Source: Spirochaetia bacterium (GTDB lineage Bacteria; Spirochaetota; Spirochaetia; Sphaerochaetales; Sphaerochaetaceae). From it: 64,000 nt of DNA. Below are positions 25,991 to 35,998 of the stretch, piece after piece. The stretch lies in contig JAKVOU010000001.1 in the NCBI GenBank assembly GCA_022482625.1, positions 2,032,784 to 2,096,783 of the forward strand, given 5' to 3'. The first letter of the stretch is position 1, and every line of letters begins with the position of its first letter. The translations under genes and the position numbers were made by a program. Under the pieces are notes generated by a model, which was given only the letters and a program-made list of their open reading frames with translations, searched no databases and was not told the origin of the DNA.

Positions 25991-28543
25991 TTATTCTTTA
26001 TTTTCTTCCTCTATAAGACTTTGTTCGGCCTTGTCTTCTGCCAAAGTTTCACTTTCACTTTCGTTTTCTTCTTCTTCAACGGAAGTTTCTGCTATTGCTA
26101 CAATCTTATCTTCAACAGATTTCAAAGTCACGACCTTTACTCCGATAGCATTTCTCCCAAGGATATTGATATCTCGGATATGGACTCTTACTGTCTGTCC
26201 AAACATAGTAACCATCACTATATCATTCTCATCATTGACCGCCAAAGCAGTAACAATCCTTCCTGTCTGTTGGTTAAGTCTATAAATCTTCTGTCCTTTG
26301 GTTCCTCTGCCATGTGTAACGAATTCTTCAAAACGGACCTGCTTTCCTTGCCCGTTCTCTGTAACCATCATGATACGCTTCTCTTCATCTACCTTGATAA
26401 GCCCGGTAACTTCATCACTTTCACAAAGCCGAATACCACGGACACCATGGGTAGCACGACCATTTTCCCTTACATCAGCAACATTGAAACGCAAGCCAAG
26501 TCCATCAGCCGTCACAAGCATTACATCATTATCTTCATGTACAAGTTCACATTGCAACAATTCATCGCCCTCGTCCAGCAAGACTCCACGGATACCCCTC
26601 TTCTTTGCATTGACAAACATATCAAGCCGGGTTCTCTTCACAACACCAAGTTTTGTCGCCATCATAAGGAAAGTCTCTTCATCAAAGTCCTTGAAATTGA
26701 TGATTGTTGTTATTTTCTCTCCGCCGGCAAGTTGAAGCAGTGTCTTGATACTTACACCCTTGGCATATCTGCTGGCCTCAGGAATTTCAAAGACCTTTGT
26801 ATAGTAGACAAGCCCCTCGTTAGTAACAAACAGCACATACTCATGGGTAGAAGCAATGAACATATGTTCAACAAAATCACCATCCTGGAGCTTTGCAGTC
26901 TTTATACCCTTACCCCTTCTTCCTTGGGCCTTGTATTCATCAACAGGGATTCTCTTTGCAAAACCCTTGTTACTGATAAGAACAACGACTTCTTCATCCT
27001 TTATGAAATCCTCAACCTGGCTTTCATCAAGTTCTCGGGTCATTATAGCAGTCATTCTCTTGTCTTTCGGACAAAGCGTATCTGCCATAGACCTGGTTTC
27101 ACCCGAGACAACAGCAAGAATTTTCTTCTCATCTGCAAGCAAATCCTTGTAATAGGTAATCTTTTGTTCAAGATCTGCCAATTCCTCAAGGATCTTTGAA
27201 GCTTCCATGTGAGACAATCTTCCAAGTTTCATATCTATGATAGCTTGTGCCTGTATCTGGTCCAAAGCAAAACGGGCTATAAGGCTATCACAGGCAACGG
27301 AATTGTTTTCAGACCGTTTGATAATCGCAATGATTTCATCAATATTATCCAACCCGATCTTGAGACCTTCAAGGATATGCGCCCTTTCCTGAGCCTTCCG
27401 CAAATCATACCTTGTACGTCTGGTAACGACTTCTTCCCTATGCTTGATATAGTAATGCAGCATCTGCTTCAAATTAAGAAGCATCGGTTTCCCGTCAACC
27501 AAGGCAAGATTATTGACATTGAAATTCGACTGCAAAGCCGTTCTGGCAAATAGATGGTTGAGCACAACCAATGGTTCAGCCCCTTGTTTCAGTATAACAA
27601 CAATCCTTATGCCATTCCTATCCGATTCATCCCTGACCGAAGCTATATTAGGGATAGCATTGTCCTTTCTGTACTGATCAATTTTTTTTACAAGTTCAGC
27701 CTTGTTGACCTGATAAGGAATTTCCGTAAACACAATCTGGTCATGTCCATGTACTTGGTTTTCAATCTCATATTGAGAACGTATTATTACCTTCCCTCTG
27801 CCTGTAGAAAAAGCATCACGTATCCCCTTAAGCCCACAGATAATACCTCCTGTAGGGAAATCAGGCCCCTTGATATAATTCAACATCAATTCATCTATGG
27901 TAATGTCAGGATTCTTGATAAGGGCATCAATTGCATCACAGATTTCCTTTAGGTTATGTGGAGGCATGTTGGTAGCCATACCGACAGCGATGCCGCTAGA
28001 ACCATTGGCAAGCATGAACGGGAAAGACGCAGGAAGGACTGTCGGTTCGCTAAGGGAATCGTCATAGTTCGGTCCAAAATCTACCGTATCTTTGCCGATA
28101 TCAGTAAGCATAGCCTCACCGATACGGCTCATCTTTGCTTCTGTATATCGCATAGCTGCAGGAGGATCTCCATCAACGGACCCAAAGTTACCCTGCGGAG
28201 CTACAACAGGATATCTAAGAGAAAAATCCTGTGCCAGACGTACCAAAGCATCATATACTGAAGCATCTCCATGTGGATGATACTTACCTAGTACATCTCC
28301 TACGATCCTGGCACTCTTTTTGTAGGCTCCGTTATATTTCAACCCCATCTCATACATATCAAAAAGGATTCTTCTATGTACAGGTTTCAGCCCGTCCCTT
28401 ACATCAGGCAGGGCTCGGCTGACAATGACGGACATCGCATAATTGAGATACGACTCTTTCATTTCCTTCGAAACATCTGCTACAATGATGTTTTCCTTGT
28501 TCTGTTCTATTTTCTGCTCATCGTCCATGCTGTTTTTCCTCAT
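25991..28543 (-). CDS. gyrA: DNA gyrase subunit A
   Basis: The 850-residue protein cuts and rejoins DNA using Tyr133 in [10 protein letters not shown] (E. coli Tyr122). The breakage-reunion part (1-510) and the C-terminal beta-pinwheel with the GyrA box ([10 protein letters not shown], near 560) are complete. An acidic tail of about 30 residues ends the protein. In the quinolone-binding region the sequence reads [10 protein letters not shown]: Ala94 replaces Ser83 of E. coli, while Asp98 (Asp87) is kept. Its start overlaps the gyrB stop (ATGA), so the two subunits are coupled. Confidence 0.97.
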   Translation of the reverse strand: MRKNSMDDEQKIEQNKENIIVADVSKEMKESYLNYAMSVIVSRALPDVRDGLKPVHRRILFDMYEMGLKYNGAYKKSARIVGDVLGKYHPHGDASVYDALVRLAQDFSLRYPVVAPQGNFGSVDGDPPAAMRYTEAKMSRIGEAMLTDIGKDTVDFGPNYDDSLSEPTVLPASFPFMLANGSSGIAVGMATNMPPHNLKEICDAIDALIKNPDITIDELMLNYIKGPDFPTGGIICGLKGIRDAFSTGRGKVIIRSQYEIENQVHGHDQIVFTEIPYQVNKAELVKKIDQYRKDNAIPNIASVRDESDRNGIRIVVILKQGAEPLVVLNHLFARTALQSNFNVNNLALVDGKPMLLNLKQMLHYYIKHREEVVTRRTRYDLRKAQERAHILEGLKIGLDNIDEIIAIIKRSENNSVACDSLIARFALDQIQAQAIIDMKLGRLSHMEASKILEELADLEQKITYYKDLLADEKKILAVVSGETRSMADTLCPKDKRMTAIMTRELDESQVEDFIKDEEVVVLISNKGFAKRIPVDEYKAQGRRGKGIKTAKLQDGDFVEHMFIASTHEYVLFVTNEGLVYYTKVFEIPEASRYAKGVSIKTLLQLAGGEKITTIINFKDFDEETFLMMATKLGVVKRTRLDMFVNAKKRGIRGVLLDEGDELLQCELVHEDNDVMLVTADGLGLRFNVADVRENGRATHGVRGIRLCESDEVTGLIKVDEEKRIMMVTENGQGKQVRFEEFVTHGRGTKGQKIYRLNQQTGRIVTALAVNDENDIVMVTMFGQTVRVHIRDINILGRNAIGVKVVTLKSVEDKIVAIAETSVEEEENESESETLAEDKAEQSLIEEENKE

Positions 28544-30585
28544 ACATCCAAATTAGCGACATACGTTGCATTTGCTTCAATGAATTCACGTCGTGGTGTA
28601 ACATCCTCACCCATAAGCATGGAGAAAACCCTATCAGCTTCCTCTGCATCAGACAGGTGAATCTGGCTGATTTTCCTTGTCGCAGGATTCATTGTTGTTT
28701 CCCAAAGTTGGTCAGGATTCATTTCACCGAGACCTTTGTAACGCTGGATGGCAACGCCTTTTGATGTATCAGAGATATTATTCTCTTCAAGTATCCTAAC
28801 CCTTTCCTTTTCGTCGTAGGCATAGAAAATTTTCTTGTTTATCGTAATCTTATACAAAGGAGGCATGGCAAAGTACACATACCCGGCTTCGATCAGCGGA
28901 CGCATATATCTAAAAAAGAAAGTCAGCAAAAGAGTACGAATATGTGAACCATCGACATCAGCATCAGCCATGATAATTACCTTGTGATAACGAACCTTGT
29001 CGATATCGAAGGTACTGTCCGGATCCTCATCCGGGGACTCATCCTCAATGCTGTTGTTATATCTGGTAATACCAGCTCCGATCGTCTGTATGACAGGCTG
29101 AAGCTTGTCATTGCCGATCACCTTGAATTCAGGAGCCTTTTCCACGTTGAGCATTTTTCCCCAAAGAGGAAGAATAGCCTGTATGGTCCGGTCCCGACCT
29201 TGTTTGGCAGAGCCACCTGCACTGTCTCCCTCGACTATGAAGACCTCACATTTTGCAGGATCTTTTTCCGAACAGTTGGCAAGCTTACCCGGCAATCCTC
29301 CTGTATCATTCTTTTTTCTAATCTGTTCGCGGGCTTTCCTGGCAGCAATCCTTCCTTGTGCAGCACTTATGATCTTGTTGAGGATTGTTTCTGAAATGGC
29401 AGGATATTCATCAAGATAATTGCCAAGCTTCTCGTATACAAGAGACTGTACGAATCCCTGTACAGAAGAATTGCCAAGTTTCATTTTCGTCTGTCCCTCA
29501 AACTGGGGTTCCGGCATTTTTACAGAAACAATTGCAGTCAATCCCTCTGCAATATCTGCAGGGTCCAACTTATCATCAAACTTCTTCAGAAGCTTGGTAT
29601 TCTTCTGAAGCTGGTTGTTTATTGTCCTGGAAAGACCGCTTTTGAAACCAGAAAGATGTGTACCACCTTCCCTCGTGTTGATATTGTTGACGAAGGTAAG
29701 AATCTTCTGATCATACTTGTCGTTGTACTGCATCGCAACTTCAACCCGTATGTTATCTTTTTCACCCTCAAAATCAATTGGTTTTTCATGCAGTATGTGT
29801 TTATATTCATTAAGGTAGCTCACAAACTGAGAAAGCCCACCTTCTGCATGGTAGCGTTCTTCCTTTTGCTTTTCCTTGTCTCTCCGATCATATACTTCAA
29901 TGGAAATACCCTTGTTGAGAAAAGCCAGTTCCTTGAACCTGTTAGAAAGTATTTCATAGTCAAAGGAATTTCTTTCCATAATAGTAAAATCAGGCGTAAA
30001 ACTTACTATTGTCCCTGTCCGGTCTGTGTGTCCGAACTTTGAAACAGGAGCTTCAGGAATACCCTTGTGATATACCTGACGGAATATATCAGGCGCCCTG
30101 TATACTCTGACTTCCATCCAATCAGACAATGCATTTACACAGGAAACACCGACTCCATGAAGCCCTCCGGAAACCTTATAGGCATTTTTGTCAAATTTCC
30201 CTCCGGCATGTAATTGGGTCAATACAACTTCCAATGTACTTTTCTTTTCCGTAGGATGCATTTCTACCGGAATACCACGTCCGTTGTCTTCTACAGTACA
30301 GACTTCCCTACCAAGATCATCAATATCGAAAAAGACTTTGATATCCGTGCAGAAGCCCGCCATTGCTTCATCAATACTATTGTCAACGACCTCATAGACA
30401 AGATGATGCAAACCATCAATACCTGTTGAACCAATATACATGCCAGGTCTCTTCCTGACTGCTTCAAGACCCTTCAGAACTTGTATATTGCCAGCACCAT
30501 ATGCTTCAATCTTACCTTCGGGTTTTTGCATGTCATGATGTTCATCAGGCATGATAGACTCATTCTCCTTGATACCTTCAACCAT
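28540..30585 (-). CDS. gyrB: DNA gyrase subunit B
   Basis: The 681-residue protein has a GHKL ATPase domain with [22 protein letters not shown] and [15 protein letters not shown], a transducer, then the Toprim domain with [16 protein letters not shown] and [13 protein letters not shown], and the GyrA-binding end [18 protein letters not shown]. An N-terminal extension of about 30 residues precedes the usual start; internal starts exist, but AAGGA lies before the ATG at 30585. It runs leftward away from dnaA. Confidence 0.97.
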   Translation of the reverse strand: MVEGIKENESIMPDEHHDMQKPEGKIEAYGAGNIQVLKGLEAVRKRPGMYIGSTGIDGLHHLVYEVVDNSIDEAMAGFCTDIKVFFDIDDLGREVCTVEDNGRGIPVEMHPTEKKSTLEVVLTQLHAGGKFDKNAYKVSGGLHGVGVSCVNALSDWMEVRVYRAPDIFRQVYHKGIPEAPVSKFGHTDRTGTIVSFTPDFTIMERNSFDYEILSNRFKELAFLNKGISIEVYDRRDKEKQKEERYHAEGGLSQFVSYLNEYKHILHEKPIDFEGEKDNIRVEVAMQYNDKYDQKILTFVNNINTREGGTHLSGFKSGLSRTINNQLQKNTKLLKKFDDKLDPADIAEGLTAIVSVKMPEPQFEGQTKMKLGNSSVQGFVQSLVYEKLGNYLDEYPAISETILNKIISAAQGRIAARKAREQIRKKNDTGGLPGKLANCSEKDPAKCEVFIVEGDSAGGSAKQGRDRTIQAILPLWGKMLNVEKAPEFKVIGNDKLQPVIQTIGAGITRYNNSIEDESPDEDPDSTFDIDKVRYHKVIIMADADVDGSHIRTLLLTFFFRYMRPLIEAGYVYFAMPPLYKITINKKIFYAYDEKERVRILEENNISDTSKGVAIQRYKGLGEMNPDQLWETTMNPATRKISQIHLSDAEEADRVFSMLMGEDVTPRREFIEANATYVANLDV

Positions 30586-30636
30586 AAATATATCCTTGTA
30601 TGATAATGAAAATTAATTATAAGATTAATCTGATTC

Positions 30637-30665
30637 ATTATACCATGTGAAGCATATTGTTACAA
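30637..30665 (-). promoter_or_regulatory. Promoter of gyrB
   Basis: On the lower strand, TTGTAA (30660-30665), a 17-base spacer and a perfect TATAAT (30637-30642) stand about 50 bases before the gyrB start. Confidence 0.75.
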
Positions 30666-30836
30666 CTCGAATCAGAGCTTGGAAAGCTTATCATCATCAG
30701 AAATTCCAGCCTTATTAAAATTTTTCAAGTAAGTCGACAACATATCGTAACTTTTACCTGCATCAACTTTCTGTAGGCAATATCCATCAACATTTTTTTA
30801 CTTGCATGCAAAAGCCCTTACCGTTACACTGTCATC

Positions 30837-32375
30837 ATGATTACTCCAGAAGACGACTACGCTTCCTATTGGGACCGAGCACTTCAACTCTTGAAGGAAA
30901 GCATACCGAAAAACGAAGCCGATACATGGCTCTCGAAGATGGCTTATGTTCGTTCAGAAGAAGGAAAGCTGTTCATTGCAGTATCAAGCAAGTTTACTAT
31001 GGACTATATCAAACGAAAATACAAAGATACTCTCACAAAAGACCTCTGCGAAATGGCAGGACAAGTAATCAGTATCCAATTCGAAATACATTCCTCACAT
31101 GAACTGAACCAACTTATAAGGAAAAGGTCTGGACAGGCAGACGAAGCAAGGAAAGAAACTGACCCAATAAATATATTGACGAAAATAAGCCAAGAAAGCC
31201 AAGTCTATCCTGACAAGACAGAAAATCTTGAAAATAAAACTGATATCAGTTCAATTCTTTCCGTGGATGATGACGGAAAAATTAAAAAAAAACAATTGAA
31301 AAACGTAGATCCAAATATGGAAAGAAGAGAAGCAAGCAACCTTACGGCAAGGTATACTTTCGATGCTTTCGTTCCAGGAGACAACAGCTCTTTTGCTTAT
31401 AACGCAGCTACGGTAATTGCAAAAAACCCAGGAGTGAATTTCAATCCTTGCCTTATCTACGGAGGAGTAGGACTTGGAAAAACACATCTTCTGCAATCAA
31501 TAGGAAATTATATAATCGATCATAATGCAAGACAGAAAGTAGTATATGTCACTGCAGAAATGTTTACAAACGAATTTATCGAAGCAATAAAAACCGGACA
31601 GACACAACAATTCAAAAACAAGTTCAGAAAAGTAAACGTGCTGCTTATCGATGACATACATTTTCTCTCTGGAAAAAGCAGCACTCAAGAAGAACTGTTC
31701 CATACTTTCAATGATCTATATGAAACAAAAAGACAAATGGTCTTTACTTGTGACCGGCCTATTTCAGAACTGAAAGATATCACAGAACGATTGAAATCAA
31801 GATTTGAAAGAGGCCTGAACGTTGATCTCCAACCACCGAAATATGAAACGAAATTTGCCATACTCAAGAAAAAATGTGAAGAACAAAGAACTCAGCTACC
31901 TGATGCAATACTCGATTATCTGTGTAATAGCATCAACACAAATGTAAGGGACCTTGAGGCCGCATTGCTGAAACTCACAGCATATTCTTCTTTGTTGAAA
32001 GAGCATATGACTCTTGAAAAAGCTCAAAAGCTAATCGGAATAATGCCCACCACAATGGGTACTTCTTCTGTTGTGCAGACAATAACCGTTGATACGATAA
32101 TCAAAGTTACTGCTGAACATTTCAAGGTATCGCCATATGATCTCAAAGGGAAAAAACGAACTAAAAGATTCGTTATACCACGACAGGTTGCAATGTATCT
32201 TTCAAGAGAAATGACCGTATATTCCACTACAGAAATCGGTACGGATTTCGGAAGGGACCATACGACAGTCATGCATGCAATAGAAAGAATTGAAAGCCTT
32301 ACAAAAACAGATACAGAACTTGAAAAAATAATCAATTCAATAAAAGTTGAAATATTAAATTTTAAAAATAATTAA
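30837..32375 (+). CDS. dnaA: Chromosomal replication initiator DnaA
   Basis: The 512-residue protein has an N-terminal domain I (1-90, WDRALQLLKESIPKNEADTW), a variable linker, the AAA+ core (Walker A GGVGLGKTHLLQSIGNYI, Walker B LLIDDIHFLSGK, sensor and Arg finger ERLKSRFERGL) and the DNA-binding domain IV with GRDHTTVMHAIERIE. It binds the box array located just downstream, opens the origin and loads DnaB. No perfect DnaA box lies upstream of the gene, so oriC is at its 3' side. Confidence 0.97.
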   Translation: MITPEDDYASYWDRALQLLKESIPKNEADTWLSKMAYVRSEEGKLFIAVSSKFTMDYIKRKYKDTLTKDLCEMAGQVISIQFEIHSSHELNQLIRKRSGQADEARKETDPINILTKISQESQVYPDKTENLENKTDISSILSVDDDGKIKKKQLKNVDPNMERREASNLTARYTFDAFVPGDNSSFAYNAATVIAKNPGVNFNPCLIYGGVGLGKTHLLQSIGNYIIDHNARQKVVYVTAEMFTNEFIEAIKTGQTQQFKNKFRKVNVLLIDDIHFLSGKSSTQEELFHTFNDLYETKRQMVFTCDRPISELKDITERLKSRFERGLNVDLQPPKYETKFAILKKKCEEQRTQLPDAILDYLCNSINTNVRDLEAALLKLTAYSSLLKEHMTLEKAQKLIGIMPTTMGTSSVVQTITVDTIIKVTAEHFKVSPYDLKGKKRTKRFVIPRQVAMYLSREMTVYSTTEIGTDFGRDHTTVMHAIERIESLTKTDTELEKIINSIKVEILNFKNN

Positions 32376-32404
32376 GAAAATAACAAAAGAAAAACAATTT
32401 TTTT

Positions 32405-32700
32405 TCCTTTTCCTGTGGATAAACTGTGCATAAGTTGTGCATATCCTGTTGATATATTGTGGATATCTTGTGCATAACTTAAAATCTTAACTAAAGATAC
32501 CTGTGCATAACCTGTGGAAAAGCTGTGGAAAGCCTGTGGATAAAAAATACACCTGTGGAAAGCCTGTGGATATTTCACACATCTATGCACAGGATATACA
32601 CAGCCTATCCACAAGAACTTAAACAATTATTTTTTTCATATCAATAAATTAAAAAAGTTATCCACATATCCACAGGTCCTATTACTATTATTATTACTTT
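32405..32700. other. oriC: Chromosomal replication origin (oriC)
   Basis: The dnaA-dnaN gap holds two perfect TGTGGATAA boxes (32414-32422, 32535-32543) and many one- or two-mismatch boxes in the same direction (32425, 32436, 32447, 32458, 32469, 32502, 32514, 32524, 32554, 32565). Boxes in the opposite direction lie at 32605-32613, 32658-32666 (perfect TTATCCACA) and 32666-32674. After the last pair comes GGTCC and then six triplets (32679-32696) whose lower strand reads 3'-GAT-AAT-GAT-AAT-AAT-AAT. This matches the DnaA-trio unwinding element described in Bacillus subtilis. An AT-rich stretch (32620-32655) lies between box groups. Confidence 0.93.
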
Positions 32701-32730
32701 TTTATATAATCAGTAGACAAGGAGACAAAG

Positions 32731-33852
32731 ATGAAGTTTATTTGTGAAAAGGAAACCTTACTCACTTCAATCGGACAAGCAAAGGAATTCACTACATCAA
32801 GAAGTTCCCTTTCCATAAGTTCTAACGTTTTTCTAAAAACAGTACAGAATTCTTTGGAATTAAGAACAACAGACAATAACCTGGGATTTGTTACCTATAT
32901 AAATGTCAAGACCATAGAAGAAGGTGAAACTACAGTTGACTGTGAAAGGCTTCTTGATGTACTGAAAGGCTTCAGTGACATATCTGATATAATCGCAGAA
33001 ACAAAGGAAGACATTCTCATTGTACAGCCTGGTGGAAACTCTGAAAAGAAATTCAACTTTGATCTCAAGACTATCGAATCTTCTGAATTTCCAACGATGA
33101 AAAATGCAGATGACCTTACCTTCTTTGATTTCAATTCTGCAGATTTGACTGATATGATAAAACAGACAAGTTTCGCAGTAAGCACTGATGAAACCAGACG
33201 CTTCCTCTGTGGTCTTTTTATGCATAGGACCGAAACAGGCATAAACATGGTTGCTACAGACGGCAAACGTCTTTCTATCGTCGAACGAAAAATCAGTGAA
33301 GAAATTCCTTTGTTTCCTCCAGCAATCATTCCGAACAAATTCATAGGTTGCCTAAAAAGATTTCTTTCCTCTGATGCGAAGTTGGAACTTGCAATAACCG
33401 ATAACCTCATCGGTGCAAGAATAAACGAAAATATCTTTATCTATTCAGCTCTGGTAAACGGTACTTTTCCAAAATATAACAAGATTATCCCTGGTGAACA
33501 AAAGAACAAATGTATCCTCAATATTTCTGATATGAAGGATGCTATAAATAGGGTTTCCATTTTTGTTCTTGATAAATCAAATAAAATTTATCTACAGTTA
33601 AGGGAAAATAAATTGACCATTTCAAGTGATGTTACCGATCAGGGAAAGGCTTCAGAAATACTTGAATGTGACTATAGCGGCGAATCCTGTGATATTGCAA
33701 TCAACTACGAATATCTGATCAATCCTCTCAACGTAATGGAAGGTGAATATTTCTCGTTGAATTTTGATTCTCCCGAAAGGTCCATAAAACTGATTCCGGA
33801 AACAGGCTCCCACGATTACTTCCATATCGTCATGCCTATTCAGCAGATTTAA
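32731..33852 (+). CDS. dnaN: DNA polymerase III beta subunit (sliding clamp)
   Basis: The 373-residue protein is of normal length and has the three-fold repeated clamp fold. DETRRFLCGLFMH and NMVATDGKRLSIVE in domain II are typical, as is the end YFHIVMPIQQI, close to the usual MPMRL. The clamp tethers polymerase to DNA and is placed by the DnaX complex encoded at 7.8 kb. AGGAG precedes the ATG. The stop shares one base with the recF start. Confidence 0.96.
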   Translation: MKFICEKETLLTSIGQAKEFTTSRSSLSISSNVFLKTVQNSLELRTTDNNLGFVTYINVKTIEEGETTVDCERLLDVLKGFSDISDIIAETKEDILIVQPGGNSEKKFNFDLKTIESSEFPTMKNADDLTFFDFNSADLTDMIKQTSFAVSTDETRRFLCGLFMHRTETGINMVATDGKRLSIVERKISEEIPLFPPAIIPNKFIGCLKRFLSSDAKLELAITDNLIGARINENIFIYSALVNGTFPKYNKIIPGEQKNKCILNISDMKDAINRVSIFVLDKSNKIYLQLRENKLTISSDVTDQGKASEILECDYSGESCDIAINYEYLINPLNVMEGEYFSLNFDSPERSIKLIPETGSHDYFHIVMPIQQI

Positions 33853-34940
33853 TGCGTATCCTCCGTATTGTCACAAAGTCTTTTAGGAATCTTTCCTTGC
33901 AGGAAGGAATCGATACGGATGCGCAACAAGTACTGCTGATTGGAGAGAATGGACAAGGAAAAACAAATTTTCTTGAAGCAATATATGTACTTTGCTATGC
34001 TTCTTCCTTCAGAACCAATAATCTGAAGGAACTTGTTTCATATGGGAAAAAGGAGGTTTCTCTTTCTGCTCTTTTCATAGATGACAATGGAGAAAAAAGA
34101 AAAATCCATTTCAAAATAGCAAAAGGCAAGAAGGAAATTGTCCTTGACGGTAAAGTCATACATGATCGAAAACAGTTGATGTATACTATTCCTTGTATTG
34201 TTTTTTCACATGACGACATTGATTTTATCAGAGGTGTACCTGAAGCAAGAAGAAAATATTTCAATCAGACAATGAGCATGTATGATCCTGTTTTCTTTGA
34301 TGACTTGCGTAGATATAACAGGATTCTCAGGCAGAGAAATGTTTATCTTAAAAGCGGCAAGACTGATTTGCTTGATATCTATGACCGGATGCTTTGTGAA
34401 ATCGGTCTTTCCCTTATGAAGAAAAGAAAAGAAACCGTGGAAGATATGAACGGACTTTTTTCTTCTTTATATGAAAGAGTCTCGTCCCTTTCGGGTATAA
34501 GTCTTCTGTATCAGCCTTCTTGGAAAAATTGCAGCACGATAGAAGAAGCTATGGAAGAACTGAAAAGAAACAGGGAACGTGACTTGAAATTTCAGATTAC
34601 AAATACAGGTATCCACCGTGATAATTTTTCTGTTATTTCAAATAATGGTGCACTTTCTTCTTTTGGTTCTACGGGACAACAGCGACTGGCATCACTTGTG
34701 CTCCGTGCAACCCAGAGCAAATTCTTCCAAGAGAAGACAGGAAGAAAACCTGTATTGCTCATTGACGATGTTCTTTTGGAGTTGGATAATCAAAAAAGAA
34801 GTATTTTTCTTTCTTTGCTTGAAGGCTATAGTCAAGCTTTCTTTACTTTTCTGCCTGAGGAATCATATTTCAAGGAAAAGCAGACAGAATATCAGTTGAT
34901 GCTTGATGTAAGAAATGGAGAATTGATGCAGCATGTCTGA
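33852..34940 (+). CDS. recF: DNA replication and repair protein RecF
   Basis: The 362-residue SMC-like ATPase has Walker A GENGQGKTNFLEAIY near residue 32, the signature LSSFGSTGQQRLASLVLR near 270, and Walker B VLLIDDVLLELD. It loads RecR at gaps. It shares a base with dnaN (TAATG) and its end overlaps the next gene by 8 bases. Confidence 0.96.
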   Translation: MRILRIVTKSFRNLSLQEGIDTDAQQVLLIGENGQGKTNFLEAIYVLCYASSFRTNNLKELVSYGKKEVSLSALFIDDNGEKRKIHFKIAKGKKEIVLDGKVIHDRKQLMYTIPCIVFSHDDIDFIRGVPEARRKYFNQTMSMYDPVFFDDLRRYNRILRQRNVYLKSGKTDLLDIYDRMLCEIGLSLMKKRKETVEDMNGLFSSLYERVSSLSGISLLYQPSWKNCSTIEEAMEELKRNRERDLKFQITNTGIHRDNFSVISNNGALSSFGSTGQQRLASLVLRATQSKFFQEKTGRKPVLLIDDVLLELDNQKRSIFLSLLEGYSQAFFTFLPEESYFKEKQTEYQLMLDVRNGELMQHV

Positions 34941-35247
34941 TGATGAAGAGAGGGTGTGTATCAATGATGCAGTACCAGGTAGTGAAATAGTAAAGCTTAT
35001 ATTGTCCAGACTCCGCGTAGAAGATTCTGGAGAACAAGGACTGATTTTGCATTGGCAGGATATCGTAGGCAAGACGTTAGCAGAACATGTACGTATCTAT
35101 GAAAGAAAATATGATACACTTGTCTTGATAGCGGATCATCCAGCATGGAACCAAAAATTTGAATTTTCAAAGAAAAGAATTCTAAAAAGAATCAATGCTG
35201 ATTACCCTAAGCTTTTAGTCAAGTCAATACAGATAATTACAAAATAG
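34933..35247 (+). CDS. dciA: DUF721 protein, DciA-like helicase operator
   Basis: The 104-residue product has the DUF721 pattern: a first helix (IVKLILSRL), WQDIVGKTLAEHVRIYERK and TLVLIADHPAWNQKFEFSKK, an alpha-beta KH-like fold. DciA is the ancestral loader or operator of the replicative helicase in bacteria that lack DnaC or DnaI. Its place after recF, next to oriC, fits this role. It overlaps recF by 8 bases. Confidence 0.85.
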   Translation: MSDDEERVCINDAVPGSEIVKLILSRLRVEDSGEQGLILHWQDIVGKTLAEHVRIYERKYDTLVLIADHPAWNQKFEFSKKRILKRINADYPKLLVKSIQIITK

Positions 35248-35305
35248 GAATGTTTCCTTATATGAATACCAAGAAGGAAAACAATATGTCCACGTTGTTC
35301 AGGTA

Positions 35306-35334
35306 TTGACGGATATTTACTTGCTCTGTATACT
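35306..35334 (+). promoter_or_regulatory. Promoter of rpmH-rnpA-yidC
   Basis: TTGACG (35306-35311), a 17-base spacer and TATACT (35329-35334) lie about 75 bases before rpmH. Confidence 0.75.
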
Positions 35335-35410
35335 AAGCCACTCAGAGGGTATGTGCCCTTTTAAAAAGAAGACTATGCCGCGAAAGCGATGAAATTTTGG
35401 AGATATTGCC

Positions 35411-35578
35411 ATGAGTTACAAAGGTAAGAGAACGTATCAGCCAAGTAAGATGAAGAGAAACAGGAAGTTTGGATTTCGTGCCCGCATGGCTACCTATGGC
35501 GGAAGGGCAGTCCTTGCACGCCGCAGAGCAAAAGGTAGACATAAATTGACTGTCAGCGATGAGAAAAAACCTTACTAA
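35411..35578 (+). CDS. rpmH: Ribosomal protein L34
   Basis: The 55-residue basic protein reads [20 protein letters not shown] and continues [20 protein letters not shown], the universal L34 sequence. It carries an extra C-terminal stretch (about 9 residues, TVSDEKKPY) beyond the usual 44-46. The extra residues arise because the gene runs 20 bases into rnpA in another frame. Confidence 0.96.
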   Translation: MSYKGKRTYQPSKMKRNRKFGFRARMATYGGRAVLARRRAKGRHKLTVSDEKKPY

Positions 35579-35918
35579 GCTTGAGATAATCAGAAAAAAA
35601 CCAGACATCGACAAAGTTTTCAGACGAGGGCAATCAGTCTCATGCCGTGGTATGAAGCTGATTACTGCACCAAATGGACTTGAATTTAGCCGAATAATCG
35701 TAATTCCTGTAAAACATTATGGAAATTCTGTAGAGAGGAATAGAATACGACGGCAGGTAAAAGAATTCTGGAGATGTAGTAAAGAGTATTTGATGTCTGG
35801 TTTTGATTTTGTTTTTTTGGTATATCCAGGAAAGGTCTCTGACCATGACAAGCAAGTGAAGAAACTCATTAATCTCTGTGTTGAAGCCGGGGTGTATCTT
35901 TCGATACCGGAAAAATAG
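35559..35918 (+). CDS. rnpA: Ribonuclease P protein component
   Basis: The 119-residue protein has the RNR motif [14 protein letters not shown] near residue 59 and the basic, aromatic-rich N-terminal part that binds pre-tRNA. It helps the RNase P RNA trim tRNA 5' ends; that RNA is not in this window. The ATG lies inside the end of rpmH. The yidD gene often found next is absent. Confidence 0.94.
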   Translation: MRKNLTKLEIIRKKPDIDKVFRRGQSVSCRGMKLITAPNGLEFSRIIVIPVKHYGNSVERNRIRRQVKEFWRCSKEYLMSGFDFVFLVYPGKVSDHDKQVKKLINLCVEAGVYLSIPEK

Positions 35919-35998
35919 CACTGTTCATATTCCCTTGATATTTCTTTTTTGTCTTCCTGAACTATTATACCAAAGATGTATAATACAGGAGAAAACAC

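Noticed and set aside
26021-27199. 392-residue rightward frame opposite gyrA
   Set aside because: It is the reverse of a certain gyrA sequence, lacks a ribosome-binding site and is rich in Cys, His and Ile without domain features.
30586-30836. oriC between gyrB and dnaA
   Set aside because: No perfect or near-perfect DnaA box is present, while the dnaA-dnaN gap is full of them.
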